DNA from: Chthoniobacteraceae bacterium
Lineage (GTDB): Bacteria > Verrucomicrobiota > Verrucomicrobiia > Chthoniobacterales > Chthoniobacteraceae
Direction of reading: 5' to 3'
Length of the DNA stretch: 49,971 bases
Assembly: GCA_947471505.1 (NCBI GenBank)
Contig: CANIWM010000045.1
Coordinates: 1 to 49,971, forward strand
Shown: one piece after another, positions 7,684 through 16,146 of the stretch
How positions within the stretch are numbered: the stretch's first letter is position 1
How the letters are laid out: each line of letters starts with the position of its first letter
Notes under the pieces: generated by a model
What the model saw: only the letters and a program-made list of their open reading frames with translations
Database searches by the model: none
Told to the model about the DNA's origin: nothing
Position numbers and translations under genes: made by a program

Positions 7684-10600
7684 ATGCTCAGACCACTCAC
7701 ACTCCTCGCCATTCTCACCGCATCGCTTTACGCCGAACCTGTCTCGCTCTTCGACGGCAAGACGCTCGATCAATTTGAGGGCGATACGAAACTCTGGAAG
7801 GTCGAGGCTGGCGAGATTCACGGTGGCTCGCTCACGGAGACGGTGACGCACAACGACTTTCTCGCCACGAAGAAGTCGTATTCGAATTTCGACCTGCGCG
7901 TGAAGCTGCGGCTCACGGGCACGGGCTTTGTGAACAGCGGCGTGCAGATTCGTTCGCTGCGGGTGCCGGGGAACTCGGAGATGTCCGGCTATCAGGTGGA
8001 TTACGGCGATGGCTGGTATGGCAAACTTTACGACGAATCGCGGCGCAACAAAGTTGTCGGCGAATCGAAAGACCCAGCAGCGGCGGCGAGCATCAAGCCC
8101 GGCGAGTGGAACGAATACCGCATCCGCACGGAAGGCGCGCGGATTCAGTCGTGGATCAATGGCGTGCCGGCGCTCGACTTCATCGAGGCTGACCCGAACA
8201 TCGCGCAGGACGGGCACATCGGCATTCAGGTCCACGGCGGCGGCAAGGCGCTCGTGCAGGTGAAAGACATCACGATTGAGGAACTGCCCGCGACGCCGAA
8301 TGCGCCGACTTGGGAGAAAGTCGGGAAGCCGGGCGAGAAGAAGCCGAAGCCTGCTGCGGAGAAACCAGACGCTGGCGGACAGACCAAGGGCCAGAAAGCG
8401 GGTGCGCAAACGAACATCAACGCCGGCCCTAAAACGCCCGCCGAAGAGCTCGCGACGTTCACGCTGCCCGAGGGGCTGGAGATGGACCTCATCGCGAGCG
8501 AAATCCCGGAGCAGGGCGTGGGGAAATTCATCGCGACTTATTTCGATGCGAAGGGCGCGATGTGGACGATGACGGCGCTGGAGTATCCGGTGGATGGAAA
8601 TGAAAACGCCGCCGCTGCGGATGCGCTCTACGCGAGCAAGGCGAAGGACAAAATCCTCATTTACGACCGCGACCCGAAGTCGCCCACAGGCTTTGTCTCG
8701 AAGCCGCGCGTGTTTGCCGACGGGCTGGCGATTCCGCTCGGCATCCTGCCTTACCAGGACGGTTGCTATGTGCAGCACGGTCACGATTTGGTGTTCCTTC
8801 GCGACACGGACGGCGATGGAAAAGCGGACAAACGCGAGGTGATTCTCACTGGTCTAGGCGTGCAGGACTCGCATCTTTTCCCGCATCAATTCACCCGCGC
8901 GCCGGGCGGCTGGATTTGGATGGCGCAGGGGCTTTTTAATAACAGCAAAGCGCAAAAGCCGGGCGACCCGAAAGTGGTGGATTGGCCGCAGTGCTCGATG
9001 GCGAAGATGCGTCCGGATGGCAGCCAGTTTGAAGTCACGAGCACCGGCCCGAACAATATCTGGGGCCTCGCGATGACGGCGGAGGGCGAGACGTTCATCC
9101 AGGAGGCAAACGACTACGGCTACCCCGTGATGCCGTTCCACGAATACGCCTACTATCCCGGCGGAATGGAGGCGCGGAAGAAGAGCTACCAGCCGGACTT
9201 CCCGCCGCAGGCCGAGTTCCGTATGGGCGGCACGGGGCTGAGCGGCCTCGCGCTCACGGATAAAGACGGCATTTTCCCCGATGGCTGGCGCGATGTGATG
9301 CTCGTGGCGAACCCCATCACGAACCGGATCCAGACCATCAAAATGCACCGCGACGGCCCGCGCTGGAAGCTGGAGCAACGCGCCGACGTTGTGCAGACGA
9401 CCGACTCGTGGTTCCGCCCCGTGGCGCTCACGCTCGCGCCGGACGGCTGCGTGTATGTGGTGGATTGGTACAACAAAATCATCTCGCACAACGAAGTCCC
9501 CCGCAATCACCCCGACCGCGACAAAACGCGCGGCCGCATCTGGCGCATCAAGCCGAAAGGCAAAGCGCCGATGGAAGTGCCGGATTTTACGAAGCTGAGC
9601 GGGGATGAGTTGATTGCGAAGCTGGGTGGGGCTTCGACGGCGCAGCATCACATGGCGTGGCAGGCGATTGGAGATCGGGGGATGAAGGAACTCGTGCCGA
9701 AACTGAAAGAGAATATTGCGAGAGGGAAGAATGACGCAGCGCGGATTGGTGCGCTGTGGGCAATGGAGGACGTTGGAGGCTTCGTTGAAGCCTCTGATGT
9801 GATTTCAAAAGACATGGGACCCTTGATTAAAAGTGGGTTTCAAAGCGACAATCGAAATGTTCGGCGGGAATTCGTAAGGGCTCTCGCGAAACCCATGGCA
9901 ATCGACAACTTTTGGTCAATTGGGTTTTCGGACCGACCAACCGAGATCGATTCGTTCGGGCTTATCGCCATCTTGGCCGACGAACGGGATCCCGAAGTTA
10001 GGGCAATGCTAATTAAGTTTTGGAACGAGTGGGCCACTAAATTCAGTAAGGTAACGAAGCCTGGTGGATTCTTTCGGCGACTCATTTCATTTTCTCTTCC
10101 ATCTCTCGCCGAGCCCACCGCCAAAGCCTCCCACGCAAACAAGACCATCAAAGTCGGCGAAGCCTACGAGCGTGAATACGAGCGGTTCCTCGTCCGCATG
10201 TTCCTTGAGCGCAATCCCGAGGCGGTCGCGAAGTTTCTCGAAACGGACGACGCGAAGAAACTTCCCATCGAAGCTCGCCTGCTCGCCTCGCTTGCGCTGG
10301 AGCCGAAGGCCAGCGCCCCGCGTGTCGCCGCGCTGCTGCCTCAGCTTACGCGTCCACCCGAAAAGGAGGAGATTCTCCGTCTTGTGCAGTTTCTCGATGA
10401 ACCGGGGGTTGCGGATGCCGTGAAGGCCACGTTGGGAAATCCCGCCACTGCGCCCGGTGTGCTGAGTGCGCTGCTCGAACTCCGCGCAAAGCTCGACCCG
10501 GCGAAGCTCTCGCCGCTCGTCGCCGATGCCGCGACGAAGCTGCTCGCCAGCAAGGACGCTGCTCAAATCGAAAGCGGCGTGAAGCTCGCCGGTGCGTTTA

Positions 10601-12030
10601 AGATTTCTGCCGCCGAGCCTGCGCTTATGGCACTCACGGGCAGCGACACATCCGCGCTGCTTGCGCTCCGTGCACTCGGCGAAATGGGCAGCGCGAAAGC
10701 CGAGCTGTTTGAAAAGCTCGTCGTGGAATCCAAAGACCCGCTCGTCCGCGACGAAGCCCTCGCCGCGCTTGCCGGCTCCAAGGCTGCCGACGCTCCAGCC
10801 CGCGTGCTCGCGCTTTATCCAAAGCTCGCTCCCGCCCAGCGCCGCCTAGCGCTCGATAAGCTCACCACCACCAAAGCCGGCGCTTCCGCAGTGGTCGCCA
10901 GCCCGGCGGTAAAAGCCGACATCGACGCCGCAACGCTCGACCGCCTGCTCGCCGTGCTCGGCGAAAAGGACGCGGAGCTTGCGAAGCTCGTCGATAGCCT
11001 CGGCTCGCTGTTCCGTCCCGTGCTCGCGCTCGACGGCACCGACAACGCGACCATCGAAACCGGGCTCACGCTCGACGGCGCATTCACCGTGGAGACATGG
11101 GTGAAACTCGACGAAGGAATCAGCAACGCCGACGGAATCCTCGGCGCGCCGGGCAAGCTCGACATGAATTTCTACAGCGGCCAGTTCCGCGTGTATGTCT
11201 TCCCGCCGCTCGGCGACGTGGTGACCGCGAAAAAGGCGACCGTCCCCGGAATGTGGCAGCACCTCGCCGCGACCCGCGACGCCGCAGGCAACTGGAAGAT
11301 TTACGTCGATGGCGAACTCAGCGCGACCGGCACAAAGACCTCCGCCGAGAAGATCGAAAAGCCGGTCATCGGCTGGACCAGCTCGCCCGGCGGATTGAAG
11401 GGCCAGCTCGCGGAGTTCCGCATTTGGAAGAGCGAGCGCACCGCGGAGCAGATTCGCGGCACGTTTGATCGGGCGGATCGGTCTGATCTGCCGGATCTCG
11501 CCACCCTGAAGCTCGGCGCCGGCGCAAAGATCGTGAAAACCAGCGACCTCCCGCCCGTCCTGACCGCGGACGCCGCCGCAAAGCTCGACGCCGACTTTGC
11601 GAAATACCGCGCCCTTTCCACCAAACCCGGCGACAAAGAGCGCGGCAAAACCGTCGCAGCGATGTGCCAGGCATGCCATCTCTTCGGCAACACCGGCGGA
11701 CAAATCGGCCCGAATCTCAGCGGAGTGGGCGCAATGGGAAGCGAGGCGATTTTACGCAACATCCTCACGCCAAACGCAGCCATGGAAAGCGGCTACCGCA
11801 TCTTCCGCGTGGAACAGCGCGACGGCTCGGTGATCGACGCCTTCTTCGTCAGCGAAGACAAAGACGCCGTCGTCATCCGACTGCCCGGTGCTGCCGACCA
11901 GCGCATCGCAAAAAAGAACATCGTCAAAACGACCTACCTCCGCCGTTCCATGATGCCCGAAGGCCTGCTCGCCGGCATGAACGACCAGCAAGTGAGCGAC
12001 CTCTTTGCGTATCTGCTGTCGCTAAAGTAG
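7684..12030 (+). CDS. Giant PVC-type DUF1080/dehydrogenase/HEAT/LamG/haem-binding protein
   Basis: A 1448-residue secreted protein with a short signal peptide (LLAILTASLYAEP). In order: a DUF1080 (3-keto-disaccharide hydrolase) domain (about 20-205), a charged linker (about 210-250), a PVC-type membrane-bound-dehydrogenase beta-propeller (about 255-625), HEAT-like helical repeats (about 640-1090), a LamG/concanavalin-like domain (about 1110-1265), and a C-terminal Pirellula/Verrucomicrobium haem-binding domain with one CQACH site (C1328-H1332) ending in SDLFAYLLSLK. Such proteins are thought to handle sugars or polysaccharides outside the cytoplasm, but their reactions are mostly unproven. 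Bases 9,690-10,120 inside the HEAT region look clearly less GC-rich than the flanks. It is a lone gene converging on tyrA with an 11-base gap. Confidence 0.9.
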   Translation: MLRPLTLLAILTASLYAEPVSLFDGKTLDQFEGDTKLWKVEAGEIHGGSLTETVTHNDFLATKKSYSNFDLRVKLRLTGTGFVNSGVQIRSLRVPGNSEMSGYQVDYGDGWYGKLYDESRRNKVVGESKDPAAAASIKPGEWNEYRIRTEGARIQSWINGVPALDFIEADPNIAQDGHIGIQVHGGGKALVQVKDITIEELPATPNAPTWEKVGKPGEKKPKPAAEKPDAGGQTKGQKAGAQTNINAGPKTPAEELATFTLPEGLEMDLIASEIPEQGVGKFIATYFDAKGAMWTMTALEYPVDGNENAAAADALYASKAKDKILIYDRDPKSPTGFVSKPRVFADGLAIPLGILPYQDGCYVQHGHDLVFLRDTDGDGKADKREVILTGLGVQDSHLFPHQFTRAPGGWIWMAQGLFNNSKAQKPGDPKVVDWPQCSMAKMRPDGSQFEVTSTGPNNIWGLAMTAEGETFIQEANDYGYPVMPFHEYAYYPGGMEARKKSYQPDFPPQAEFRMGGTGLSGLALTDKDGIFPDGWRDVMLVANPITNRIQTIKMHRDGPRWKLEQRADVVQTTDSWFRPVALTLAPDGCVYVVDWYNKIISHNEVPRNHPDRDKTRGRIWRIKPKGKAPMEVPDFTKLSGDELIAKLGGASTAQHHMAWQAIGDRGMKELVPKLKENIARGKNDAARIGALWAMEDVGGFVEASDVISKDMGPLIKSGFQSDNRNVRREFVRALAKPMAIDNFWSIGFSDRPTEIDSFGLIAILADERDPEVRAMLIKFWNEWATKFSKVTKPGGFFRRLISFSLPSLAEPTAKASHANKTIKVGEAYEREYERFLVRMFLERNPEAVAKFLETDDAKKLPIEARLLASLALEPKASAPRVAALLPQLTRPPEKEEILRLVQFLDEPGVADAVKATLGNPATAPGVLSALLELRAKLDPAKLSPLVADAATKLLASKDAAQIESGVKLAGAFKISAAEPALMALTGSDTSALLALRALGEMGSAKAELFEKLVVESKDPLVRDEALAALAGSKAADAPARVLALYPKLAPAQRRLALDKLTTTKAGASAVVASPAVKADIDAATLDRLLAVLGEKDAELAKLVDSLGSLFRPVLALDGTDNATIETGLTLDGAFTVETWVKLDEGISNADGILGAPGKLDMNFYSGQFRVYVFPPLGDVVTAKKATVPGMWQHLAATRDAAGNWKIYVDGELSATGTKTSAEKIEKPVIGWTSSPGGLKGQLAEFRIWKSERTAEQIRGTFDRADRSDLPDLATLKLGAGAKIVKTSDLPPVLTADAAAKLDADFAKYRALSTKPGDKERGKTVAAMCQACHLFGNTGGQIGPNLSGVGAMGSEAILRNILTPNAAMESGYRIFRVEQRDGSVIDAFFVSEDKDAVVIRLPGAADQRIAKKNIVKTTYLRRSMMPEGLLAGMNDQQVSDLFAYLLSLK

Positions 12031-12041
12031 GGTCGAACGGA

Positions 12042-12878
12042 TCACTTTGGAGGGAGCGGCCAAATCCCATCGCGCATCTGCTTTGCTTCGGCGAGGGCTT
12101 GGTGGAGTTGCGCTCCGTTGTCCGTTTGCGCGAGGGTTTTTCGGAAGTCGGCGAGCTTTGAAATCATTGCGTCGATGGCTTCGAGGACAGCGGGGCGGTT
12201 GGCTTGCAGGATGCCTGTCCACAACTCAGGTGGGCCGCTGGCGACGCGGGTGGTGTCGCGAAAGCCGGGACCGACGACCTCAAATGCGCAGGCGTTTTTC
12301 TCCGCGACAGCACGGACGAGGTTGCCCGCGACGAGGTGCGGGAGGTGGCTGATTAAAGCGACGCATTCGTCGTGCTCACGGGCGGTCATCGCGACGACGC
12401 GGCAACCGAGTAGTTCCCAAAAAGCCTGCACGTCCGCATCCGGGGTGGTGATGATGCAGTTTGTGCCCGCAAAAAGCCCAGCCTCAGCGGCGGCGATGCC
12501 AGACTCGGCTTTGCCAGCCATGGGGTGACTGCCGACATAGCGGCACTTCCCCGCGAAGATGGGCGCGAGTTCCGCATCTACGCAGCCTTTCACACTACCG
12601 ACATCGGTAACGATGCAGCGCGACGGGATAATGCGGGCGATTTCTCGCGCGAGCGCGCCCATCGCGTCCACGGGGGCGCACAGAACAACGAGGTCGGCAT
12701 CACGAGCGATTTCCTCGATGTCGCTGGAGACGAGGTCGGCGAGGCCGCGCACGCGCAGGTCGTCGAGTGCAGCAGCGCGACGCGCCCACAGGCCGATGTG
12801 CCAGCCACCAAGAGCGCGGAGTTTCAGCGCGATGGAGCCGCCGAGTAAACCGGGGCCGAAGATAGCGATTTTCCGCAT
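12042..12878 (-). CDS. tyrA: Prephenate dehydrogenase family protein
   Basis: A 278-residue NAD(P)-dependent dehydrogenase of tyrosine synthesis, converting prephenate to 4-hydroxyphenylpyruvate or arogenate to tyrosine. The Rossmann loop is GPGLLGGS (8-15). VLCAPVD, VTDVGSVKG and the substrate-binding block SHPMAGKAESG are all present, followed by the helical dimerisation domain with ISHLPHLVA. No ACT or chorismate mutase domain is attached. Length is normal for a stand-alone TyrA. Substrate choice between prephenate and arogenate cannot be read off. A strong hairpin just upstream (12892-12925) ends transcription from the lipoprotein genes. Confidence 0.92.
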   Translation of the reverse strand: MRKIAIFGPGLLGGSIALKLRALGGWHIGLWARRAAALDDLRVRGLADLVSSDIEEIARDADLVVLCAPVDAMGALAREIARIIPSRCIVTDVGSVKGCVDAELAPIFAGKCRYVGSHPMAGKAESGIAAAEAGLFAGTNCIITTPDADVQAFWELLGCRVVAMTAREHDECVALISHLPHLVAGNLVRAVAEKNACAFEVVGPGFRDTTRVASGPPELWTGILQANRPAVLEAIDAMISKLADFRKTLAQTDNGAQLHQALAEAKQMRDGIWPLPPK

Positions 12879-12891
12879 GGCTTAAAAAGAA

Positions 12892-12925
12892 ACCCGGCTT
12901 GCAGCGCGCACGCTACAAGCCGGGT
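12892..12925 (-). terminator. Terminator after the small lipoprotein gene
   Basis: ACCCGGCTTG (12892-12901) pairs with CAAGCCGGGT (12916-12925), with a further AGCG/CGCT pairing inside the loop. Read on the minus strand the stem is followed by TTCTTTTTAA. It lies 28 bases after the stop of the lipoprotein gene at 12953 and just before tyrA. Confidence 0.85.
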
Positions 12926-12952
12926 GAAAAGTTCACATCGAAATGACTGCGA

Positions 12953-13345
12953 TTACGGAACGAGCAGCGACCGGCGAGTGTATGGACACTCGATCTCGGT
13001 GCCGGGCGGGAGTCCACGAACGTCGATCAATTTCCCAGGAGCATACGGGCTCTCGATGAAGCCGGGTTTGCCTTCGGATTTCTTGCCGTATTCGGGATTT
13101 GGAGTCGGCAGCGGGACAGGCTTCGTCGTGCGCTCCACGACTGGCGCTGGCTCTTCGATCTCGTCCTTCGGAGGCTTGGCATTTTCAACCTTCGGCGTCT
13201 TGAGTTCTGTGCCGTCGATTGCCGCTCCGGGCTCACGAGTGTTGGGATTGCCACGCGAAGGCTTGTTGCGCGCGCGCTGAGGATCGCAGGCGGTGAGCAG
13301 CAGGATCGCTGCGAGGATTGTGCCGGTGAAAGTGAGGTTCTTCAT
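12953..13345 (-). CDS. Small lipoprotein with a conserved C-terminal motif, copy 1
   Basis: A 130-residue putative lipoprotein of unknown function. The signal MKNLTFTGTILAAILLL leads to a lipobox LTAC. A long low-complexity, Pro/Lys/Glu-rich linker reaches a conserved C-terminus: GFIESPYAPGKLIDVRGL, PPGTEIECPY, then the end RRSLLVP. The upstream paralogue shares that C-terminal block almost residue for residue, but its linker is different and much shorter. This suggests a surface or periplasmic tether whose C-terminal 35-40 residues carry the function. The ATG at 13345 is chosen because it yields a clean lipoprotein signal. A 77-base gap separates it from the paralogue. The gene ends at a strong terminator. 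Confidence 0.8.
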   Translation of the reverse strand: MKNLTFTGTILAAILLLTACDPQRARNKPSRGNPNTREPGAAIDGTELKTPKVENAKPPKDEIEEPAPVVERTTKPVPLPTPNPEYGKKSEGKPGFIESPYAPGKLIDVRGLPPGTEIECPYTRRSLLVP

Positions 13346-13422
13346 AGATTGCGTTGCGGTGTTAGATGATTTCTTAAAAATACACAAGTGCTAAATTTGC
13401 AGCATTTGCGTTTTCTTTGTCA

Positions 13423-13722
13423 TCAAGGGACAAGAAAAGCTCGCCCCGTGTATGGGCACTCCACTTCCGTGCCGGAACGAAGGCCGCGGACATCGATCAA
13501 CTTTCCGTTCGCAAACGGGCTCTCGATGAAGCCGGGAGGATGCAGCCGCATCACCTTGATTCGACAAGCGGGCTCACCGGGACGATCGGGTTGCGGTGGT
13601 TTCGGCACGCGACACGATATTGCGCCTCGCGCTGCCTTGGATGGATGTCCGCGATGATCTGCGCACCCGGTGAAGGACATGGCGAGTGCGACGAACGTTC
13701 CGATGAGAGTGATGTGTTTCAT
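13423..13722 (-). CDS. Small lipoprotein with a conserved C-terminal motif, copy 2
   Basis: A 99-residue paralogue of the neighbouring lipoprotein. The signal peptide (MKHITLIGTFVALAMS) ends in a lipobox FTGC. A short Pro/Arg-rich linker with one extra cysteine (ISCRVPK) and another (EPACRI) precedes the shared block GFIESPFANGKLIDVRGL, SGTEVECPYTGRAFLVP. Its ATG overlaps the stop of the upstream nucleotidyltransferase gene by four bases (ATGA), so it is probably translated with the heptose genes. That placement hints at a link with surface glycans, but nothing in the protein itself shows it. Confidence 0.8.
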   Translation of the reverse strand: MKHITLIGTFVALAMSFTGCADHRGHPSKAARGAISCRVPKPPQPDRPGEPACRIKVMRLHPPGFIESPFANGKLIDVRGLRSGTEVECPYTGRAFLVP

Positions 13723-14441
13723 AGTGGTTTAAGCGACTGTGCCAAGAACGCCTCCAGCTCCGCCAAGCCTGAGTGCGAGCCGATTTCGTAGAAGCGGTGG
13801 CTCGACTCGAAGCCTGCCATTTTTCCGGCAATGACTAAGTCGCGCTGAATCTCCGAGAGGTCGAATGCCTCCGGGCGTCCGGCAAATGTGGCACTGGTGA
13901 AAATGGAGAGGCCGTAGTCAATGTGCAGCATCGCGGGAGTGCGGTCCTTTTTATCGTAGCGGACGATGCGCCCGTCGGCGAACTCGACGTTACTCGTATC
14001 CCACGCGCCTTCGTTGCGAAAGACGGTCATCAGTGCGGGCTGCGCGCTGGCTCGCCACGCAGCCTCCACTGCACGGTATTCGATGGGCAAATACGAGTCG
14101 CCGTAGAGGACGAAAAACGCACTACCCAGTAGCGGGAGCGCCTGCCGTAGCGCGCCGCCGGTGCCGAGCTGACGCGGGCCGTCGTAGGAGTAAGACAGCT
14201 CGATCCCCCACCCTGCTCCGTCGCCGTATTCCGCCTCGATCCGCTCGCCGAGATGCCCGATGCACAGGACTGCGCGAGTGACGCCCTGCGCCTTCAGCAT
14301 CCGCAGTTGATGCGACATAAACGGCTCGCCAGCGACGTGGACGAGCGACTTCGGGATCGTCTCGGTGATAGGCCGCAGCCGTGTGGCAAGGCCACCTGCG
14401 AGGATGGCGACGGGGAGCGAGACTGGCGCGGTGTCGCTCAT
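13719..14441 (-). CDS. hddC: HddC-like sugar-1-phosphate nucleotidyltransferase
   Basis: A 240-residue nucleotidyltransferase close to D-glycero-alpha-D-manno-heptose 1-phosphate guanylyltransferase. The nucleotide-binding signature is LPVAILAGGLATRLRPIT, with IPKSLVHVAGEPF next and the metal-binding FFVLYGDSYL further on. These enzymes activate sugar phosphates to NDP-sugars. Its partner upstream, three bases away, is an HddA-like kinase, which supports the heptose assignment over glucose- or mannose-1-phosphate types. GmhA and GmhB, the other enzymes of the GDP-heptose route, are not in this window. The base donor (GTP or other) is inferred from the family only. Confidence 0.82.
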   Translation of the reverse strand: MSDTAPVSLPVAILAGGLATRLRPITETIPKSLVHVAGEPFMSHQLRMLKAQGVTRAVLCIGHLGERIEAEYGDGAGWGIELSYSYDGPRQLGTGGALRQALPLLGSAFFVLYGDSYLPIEYRAVEAAWRASAQPALMTVFRNEGAWDTSNVEFADGRIVRYDKKDRTPAMLHIDYGLSIFTSATFAGRPEAFDLSEIQRDLVIAGKMAGFESSHRFYEIGSHSGLAELEAFLAQSLKPL

Positions 14442-14444
14442 TGA

Positions 14445-15431
14445 CTAATCCTGCGCCACCACTTTCGTCCCCTCGAAATCGAAGCGGAAGCGTACCTCCC
14501 GCAGCCCCTTCTCCCGCATCGCACGACGCAGCCGCGTGTTGTCCTCCGTGTAAAACATCAGGAAGCCGCCGCCGCCTGCGCCCACGAGCTTTCCGCCTAG
14601 TGCGCCGTTGGCCAGCGCGTGGTCGTACCACTCGTTCACCTGTAAATTGCTCATGCCCGCAGAACGCTGCTTTTTCCGCTGCCAGTGGACATCCATGAGC
14701 CGTGCAAACTCCCGCAGATTGCCACCTTCCAGCGCCTCCATGCTTTGCACGCCCAGCTCTTTTACGAAGTGCAGATTCTCCACCATCTCGCGGTCCAGCG
14801 CCTTCGTCTTCTCGTTCTGCTCTTTCAAAATCCCCGACGCCGAGCGCGTGTAGCCGGTGAAGAAAAGGAGCATGTTGTCCTGCAAATTAAACAGCGTCTC
14901 CTCCGGCATTTGCAGCGGCATCACCTCCACGGAGCCGTTCGCGAGATAGTGAAAGCAGGTGATCCCGCCGAACGCCGCGATGTATTGGTCCTGCTTGCCG
15001 ATCGGCTCGCGGAGCTTGTTCAGCTCGATGTCGCACGCCTGCGCCGCGATTTCGCGTGGGTGCAAAATGTTGTGCCTATACGTGTGCAGCGCCTTGAGCA
15101 GCGCGGTGGTAAATGCGCCGCTGGAGCCGAGGCCCGTGCCCGCAGGGATGTCGGCCATGGAAGCGATTTCCAGCGAGGGATGCTCGTCCATGCCGACCAT
15201 GCGCAACGCCTCGCGGACGATGGGATGTTCCACTTCGCTGATCGATTTGCACCGCTCCATCCGCGAGTATTTCAGCAGGATGCCGGGCTCGAACATCTCC
15301 ATGAGCGTGATATACACGTACTTATCAATCGCCGCAGCGACGAGGAAGCCGTCGTGCTGCTCGTAGTAGCTGGGCAGGTCCGTCCCGCCCCCTCCGAGGG
15401 TGATGCGAAGTGGTGAGCGTGTGATGATCAT
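14445..15431 (-). CDS. hddA: HddA-like D-glycero-D-manno-heptose 7-phosphate kinase (GHMP)
   Basis: A 328-residue GHMP-superfamily sugar kinase. The N-terminal RSPLRITLGGGGTDLPSYY is typical of HddA-type kinases. Motif 2 is IPAGTGLGSSGAFTTALLKA, and the C-terminal glycine-rich loop is KLVGAGGGGFLMF. The enzyme would phosphorylate the heptose before the nucleotidyl transfer by the next gene. The ATG at 15431 (MIITRSPL) fits the family; the frame is open nine codons further upstream. It leads a probable operon: kinase, nucleotidyltransferase, lipoprotein 2, lipoprotein 1. Confidence 0.87.
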   Translation of the reverse strand: MIITRSPLRITLGGGGTDLPSYYEQHDGFLVAAAIDKYVYITLMEMFEPGILLKYSRMERCKSISEVEHPIVREALRMVGMDEHPSLEIASMADIPAGTGLGSSGAFTTALLKALHTYRHNILHPREIAAQACDIELNKLREPIGKQDQYIAAFGGITCFHYLANGSVEVMPLQMPEETLFNLQDNMLLFFTGYTRSASGILKEQNEKTKALDREMVENLHFVKELGVQSMEALEGGNLREFARLMDVHWQRKKQRSAGMSNLQVNEWYDHALANGALGGKLVGAGGGGFLMFYTEDNTRLRRAMREKGLREVRFRFDFEGTKVVAQD

Positions 15432-15513
15432 TGGGCGCAGAGTTTCTCCACGATGCAAAATGCAGTCATGGCGTCTTCTAAGCCCAGCGCGGGCACAAAG
15501 GCACTTACAAAAG

Positions 15514-15882
15514 CTACTTTTTCAGCTCTCGGATTGCGGCGACTACGTCGTCGAGAGTCGCCGGCGGCGGACCGACGGGCGCTGGCGGCACCGGTTGCGC
15601 TGCTTTGAGTTTACTCGCCGGCTTCACGATGACGAAGAATACGACGGCGGCGAGGATCGCAAATGCCATGATGGCGTTGAGGAATTTGCCGAGCATCACC
15701 GGACCGACTTTGATGGCCGAAAAATCCGGCTGACCTCCGGCCAACCCGATAATCGGCATGATTACGTCTTTCACGACTGACTCAACGATGGTGCCAAAGG
15801 CCCCACCGATGATGACACCGACCGCGAGGTCGAGTACGTTTCCCTTGAGGGCGAATGCTTTGAATTCTTGAATGATGCTCAT
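15514..15882 (-). CDS. mscL: Large-conductance mechanosensitive channel
   Basis: A 122-residue MscL, the emergency valve that opens under membrane tension during osmotic downshock. The amphipathic N-terminus (MSIIQEFKAFALKGNV) runs into TM1 (LDLAVGVIIGGAFGTIVESV). A periplasmic loop and TM2 (FLNAIMAFAILAAVVFFVIV) follow, and the C-terminal helix ends in VVAAIRELKK after a proline-rich hinge. Length is normal. It has its own gap of 82 bases before hddA and is divergent from the Gfo/Idh/MocA gene, with 264 bases between them. I see no firm promoter in that gap. Confidence 0.95.
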   Translation of the reverse strand: MSIIQEFKAFALKGNVLDLAVGVIIGGAFGTIVESVVKDVIMPIIGLAGGQPDFSAIKVGPVMLGKFLNAIMAFAILAAVVFFVIVKPASKLKAAQPVPPAPVGPPPATLDDVVAAIRELKK

Positions 15883-16146
15883 AAGACCCCGAGATTTCGC
15901 GACTCAATGGCTGAGGTAAAGCACTGAGTTGGCAATCCGAACTTCGCAACCGCGTGCGAGTGTAGGAGATGATAGAGGCGACGGTGAAGGCGTAGTTGAG
16001 TGCGGCGAACCACCGTAGCGAGAGGAAGACAGGAGCGAGACGCAAAATTCAGGAATTGCGACAAAAGCGTTGACGCCTCGCGGCGTGGCCCGCTTCACTC
16101 CGCGCTCTTCCGCCACTACGGAAGCACCTTTTTTAACCAACCAGCA

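Noticed and set aside
16073-16101. TTGACG upstream of the Gfo/Idh/MocA gene as a promoter
   Set aside because: No acceptable -10 hexamer at 15-19 bases; the region is GC-rich.
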